Origin: Gammaproteobacteria bacterium
GTDB taxonomy: Bacteria; Pseudomonadota; Gammaproteobacteria; Pseudomonadales; Porticoccaceae
DNA: 64,000 nucleotides
Reading direction: 5' to 3'
Assembly: GCA_018069465.1 (NCBI GenBank)
Contig: JAGPUW010000026.1
Span: 62,001 to 126,000, forward strand
Shown here: positions 61,621 through 64,000 of the stretch, piece after piece
How positions within the stretch are numbered: the first letter of the stretch is position 1
Layout: every line of letters starts with the position of its first letter
The notes under the pieces: generated by a model
Seen by the model: the letters and a program-made list of their open reading frames with translations, nothing else
Database searches by the model: none
What the model was told of the DNA's origin: nothing
Translations under genes and position numbers: made by a program

Positions 61621-62754
61621 TTAAGCGGGGTAGCTCGGATAAATTCCACCGAGAATAGTTAAGTTCTTTGCCCCGGTTACAGCGGGCAAGTTGCCGGCCA
61701 GGCCGGCAAGTGTTTGTCGCGCGAGCCAGGCAAAGGCTGCAGCCTCTACCCATTCGGGTGATATGCCCAGCTCAGCGGTGCTGCCGACTGCGGCGGGCGC
61801 AAGTAAGTCGCCCAGGCTCTTCATCAGTGCTGTATTCAATGCACCGCCACCACAGATAAAAGTCTCATCTATTTTCACGGGCAGGGCCTTTAGTGCATCG
61901 GCAATGGTCTCGGCAGTGAAGGCGAGCAGTGTCGCCTGCACGCAGCCGGGTGAGAGGTGGTCGAATTTCTTCAGTGCTTGGTCCAGCCACTGCCGATTAA
62001 ATTCCTCCCGCCCTGTGCTTTTCGGCGCAGGACGCCGTAAAAAGGGGTGGGTTTTCAACTGTTCAAGTAGCGGTGGGTCGCTTGCGTGCTGGTCGGCCCA
62101 TTGGCCGCAGTCATCGAAGCTTTTATTTTTATGCTGTTTTATCCAGTCGTCGAGTAAGCGATTGCCGGGACCCGTGTCGAAACCGAGGACTTCGCCTTCT
62201 GTCGTTAGCAGGGTGATATTGCTGATGCCGCCAATGTTGACGACGGCTCTATTGCGGGTTTTACTGTGGAAGACCGCGTGGTGGAAGGCTGGGACTAGTG
62301 GTGCGGCTTGTCCGCCAAGTGCCATGTCTCTGCGTCTGAAGTCGGCTACGGTAGTAATACCCGTACGAGCGGCAATAATGTTGGGATCGCCAATTTGCAG
62401 AGTAAAGGGGTGGGGTGTGTCGCTGCTCGGCGGCCGGTGTCGTACGGTTTGCCCGTGGCTACCTATTGCGCTGATATCTCTAGCCTTCAGTCCTGCTTGT
62501 TCCAGTAAAGCCGTCGCCGCTGCTGCGAAGTAAACGCCCAGTTGTTGGTCGGCACTGCCGAGAGCATCTATCCCGTCGTCACCCGGTAAAAATAAAGGTT
62601 TGATCGCTTGCTGAAGCTGCTCGGGGATTGGCTGGCAATAAGTGGCGATTACGCGCGTCTTGTTCTGGCTGAAATCGACAATGGCGCTGTCTATACCATC
62701 CATGCTGGTGCCGGACATCAAGCCTATGTAGAGCTCGCGAGGCGGTTGGTTCAT
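61621..62754 (-). CDS. anmK: Anhydro-N-acetylmuramic acid kinase
   Basis: 377 residues. It phosphorylates and opens 1,6-anhydro-MurNAc from recycled cell wall, giving MurNAc-6-P. Motifs: GLMSGTSMDGID (11-22, ATP phosphate site), GSHGQTVRH, IADFRRRDMALGGQGAP-type VADFRRRDMALGGQAAP, NIGGISNIT, GFDTGPGN and FICGGGALN. Full length. Start ATG at 62754, 14 bases after the M23 endopeptidase stop, so both wall-turnover genes share a transcript. It ends 17 bases before the convergent DsrE-like gene. Confidence 0.96.
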   Translation of the reverse strand: MNQPPRELYIGLMSGTSMDGIDSAIVDFSQNKTRVIATYCQPIPEQLQQAIKPLFLPGDDGIDALGSADQQLGVYFAAAATALLEQAGLKARDISAIGSHGQTVRHRPPSSDTPHPFTLQIGDPNIIAARTGITTVADFRRRDMALGGQAAPLVPAFHHAVFHSKTRNRAVVNIGGISNITLLTTEGEVLGFDTGPGNRLLDDWIKQHKNKSFDDCGQWADQHASDPPLLEQLKTHPFLRRPAPKSTGREEFNRQWLDQALKKFDHLSPGCVQATLLAFTAETIADALKALPVKIDETFICGGGALNTALMKSLGDLLAPAAVGSTAELGISPEWVEAAAFAWLARQTLAGLAGNLPAVTGAKNLTILGGIYPSYPA

Positions 62755-62768
62755 TCGACGTGTGAGCT

Positions 62769-64000
62769 TTAGTCGTGTAGGTCGGCTTGAGCAAGCAGCA
62801 GGCCGTCGTGCTGGCTTAGCTGGTTGAGTAGCGGCGTGGTTTGAGCGTAGAACTCGCCCCGTTGATTTTTGGCAATGGTTTTGGCATCGGGCAGCTTCAC
62901 CGTTCGAGGGTTGCGGTGAACGCCATTAACCAGAAATTCGTAATGCAGGTGAGGGCCGGTGGCGTAGCCCGTTGAGCCGACAGTGCCAATAGTTTTCCCC
63001 TGGCTGACATGCTTGCCTTTGCGAGTGAGGCGCTTAGTCAGATGCAGGTACTTGGTGACGTATTTCCCGCCATGTTGGATGAAAACGTAGTTGCCGTTTG
63101 CCTTGCTATAACCGCTCGCGATAATTTTTCCGTCACCGGCGGCATAGACAGGTGTGCCGCGTGGTGCCGCATAGTCTACGCCGCGATGGGCCTTGATGCG
63201 TTTGTGTACCGGGTGCTTGCGGCGCAAGCTGAAATTTGAGCTGATGCGAGTGAAGTCCAGCGGCGCTCGCAAGAAAGCCTTGCGCATGGGCTTTCCATCG
63301 GGGGTGTAATAATTGATTGAGCCATCTTGCTCTATGTAGCGAACGGCACTGTAGGTAGTACCGTGGTTGGAGAAAGTTGCCGCGAGGATATCCCCGGTGC
63401 CGACTTTCTCACCGTTGAGAAATTTCTCGTCGTAGAGCACGCTAAAGGCATCGCCGTTGCGGATATCAAGCGCGAAATCAATATCCCAGCCGAAGATGTT
63501 CGCTAACTCCATGATCTTGGCCTGGCTTAAACCGACCCTGTTGGCGTCAAGGGATAGAGAGTTGTTAATGATAGCTGTCTTATAGGTGGGTAAAAGGTCG
63601 GGTTGGAGAACGATTTTTTTACCGGTAAATCCGCTCTCACCGCGTTCGTAAAGATAGTGCTCAAGGGTTGAGCGCGTATATTTAACCTGTGCTAGTAAGC
63701 CCTCTTCATTTAAGCAGATAGCAATATGCTCGCCGGGTCGCAGGCGTCGCAGTGGTTTTCGCTCGGTACTGGTATTGGCAACCCTGTAAACGTCACTGGC
63801 GTTGAGGCCGAGACGTTTGAAGGCGGTGGTTAAATTGTCACCAGAGGCGATAGTGGTTTCTTGCCAGTTGAGGGTTTTAGGTGCTGAGTCGTTATTGGAC
63901 TTATCCGGGGTGCTGGGTGCTGGGCTAGCTGCCTGGCTTAGGGCTGGTGCATCGGCCGGCAAGTCAAGGGCAATAACATTGCGCTTAGCCTGGACGTTTT
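62769..64000 (-). CDS. M23 family murein DD-endopeptidase, 5' end outside window
   Basis: The minus-strand frame is open to the window edge, so the N-terminus (signal/anchor) is missing; about 410 residues are visible. N-terminal part: a LysM-like/OapA region (IASGDNLTTAFKRLGLNASD, RPGEHIAICLN). C-terminal M23 domain: FSLRRKHPVHKRIKAHRGVD with the first metal ligands His and Asp, YAAPRGTPVYAAGDG, VFIQHGGKYVTKYLHL, and GPHLHYEF with the catalytic HxH. The protein cuts peptide cross-bridges in the periplasm (MepM/YebA-like). It sits next to anmK as in Pseudomonas, where tyrS comes next; expect tyrS beyond the right edge. Confidence 0.93.
   Translation of the reverse strand, partial: NVQAKRNVIALDLPADAPALSQAASPAPSTPDKSNNDSAPKTLNWQETTIASGDNLTTAFKRLGLNASDVYRVANTSTERKPLRRLRPGEHIAICLNEEGLLAQVKYTRSTLEHYLYERGESGFTGKKIVLQPDLLPTYKTAIINNSLSLDANRVGLSQAKIMELANIFGWDIDFALDIRNGDAFSVLYDEKFLNGEKVGTGDILAATFSNHGTTYSAVRYIEQDGSINYYTPDGKPMRKAFLRAPLDFTRISSNFSLRRKHPVHKRIKAHRGVDYAAPRGTPVYAAGDGKIIASGYSKANGNYVFIQHGGKYVTKYLHLTKRLTRKGKHVSQGKTIGTVGSTGYATGPHLHYEFLVNGVHRNPRTVKLPDAKTIAKNQRGEFYAQTTPLLNQLSQHDGLLLAQADLHD

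Noticed and set aside
61691-62533. 280-codon plus-strand open frame
   Set aside because: Entirely antisense to the well-supported anmK gene; composition (Ser/Ala/Pro/Cys-rich) is that of a codon-bias shadow.

Overview
The window reads as ordinary chromosome of a Gram-negative gammaproteobacterium, most like the marine Cellvibrionales/Spongiibacteraceae-type or Pseudomonas-related lineages. This is inferred from gene content and gene order only; no database search was possible. Three housekeeping blocks have the same internal order I know from Pseudomonas: aroE-hemF-tsaC-dprA-LysM / def-fmt-rsmB-trkA; cytochrome c4 / engB-polA-thrB-znuA / zur-znuCB; and hemJ-argC-bactofilin-erpA-anmK-M23 peptidase. 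There are no rRNA or tRNA genes, no CRISPR array, no prophage and no transposase gene.

Layout. 1-243 is the tail of a sulfotransferase, and 517-2688 is a lipoprotein PQQ alcohol dehydrogenase. 2689-3315 is a gene-poor stretch. 3316-8498 (minus) is LysM-dprA-purE-tsaC-hemF-aroE, divergent from 8630-14469 (plus) def-fmt-rsmB-trkA-trkH (translation maturation, then potassium uptake). 14481-26144 is one long minus-strand lipid/xenobiotic-type cluster: histidine phosphatase, acyl-CoA dehydrogenase, ACAD10/11-type kinase, two tandem quinone-oxidoreductase-like proteins, three SDRs, pdxH, a second histidine phosphatase, sulfotransferase and acyl-CoA ligase. 26281-32160 (plus) is a TonB receptor, a lone periplasmic binding protein and a hybrid histidine kinase. 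32157-34536 (minus) is serC-serA. 34808-35134 is an ASCH protein. 35350-39389 is a minor-pilin operon (fimT, pilW, pilX, pilV, pilE) ending in a strong terminator and lacking pilY1.

39517-44825 holds dsbA, cytochrome c4, engB and polA. The engB-polA gap carries a convincing small-RNA candidate in the position of Spot 42 / ErsA. 44858-45070 is a MITE-like inverted-repeat element between polA and thrB. 46177-49227 is the zinc-uptake locus, znuA divergent from zur-znuC-znuB, with two Zur boxes between them. 49224-58276 (minus) is ClC channel, hemJ, an Amt-PAS-GGDEF-EAL fusion, MATE exporter, hemL and a membrane diguanylate cyclase. 58373-61603 (plus) is argC, a DUF6776-like protein, bactofilin, erpA and a DsrE-like exported protein. 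61621-64000 (minus) is an M23 endopeptidase (5' end outside the window) followed by anmK.

Themes that link the genes: tetrapyrrole synthesis (hemF, hemL, hemJ), cell-wall turnover (LysM, M23, anmK, bactofilin), c-di-GMP signalling (two GGDEF proteins) and a putative catabolic cluster. The points most worth a second look are the candidate sRNA at 41845-41944, the ammonium-transporter/c-di-GMP fusion, the TonB-receptor/binding-protein/kinase trio, the ACAD10/11-type cluster, the MITE and the poly-G tract inside pilV.
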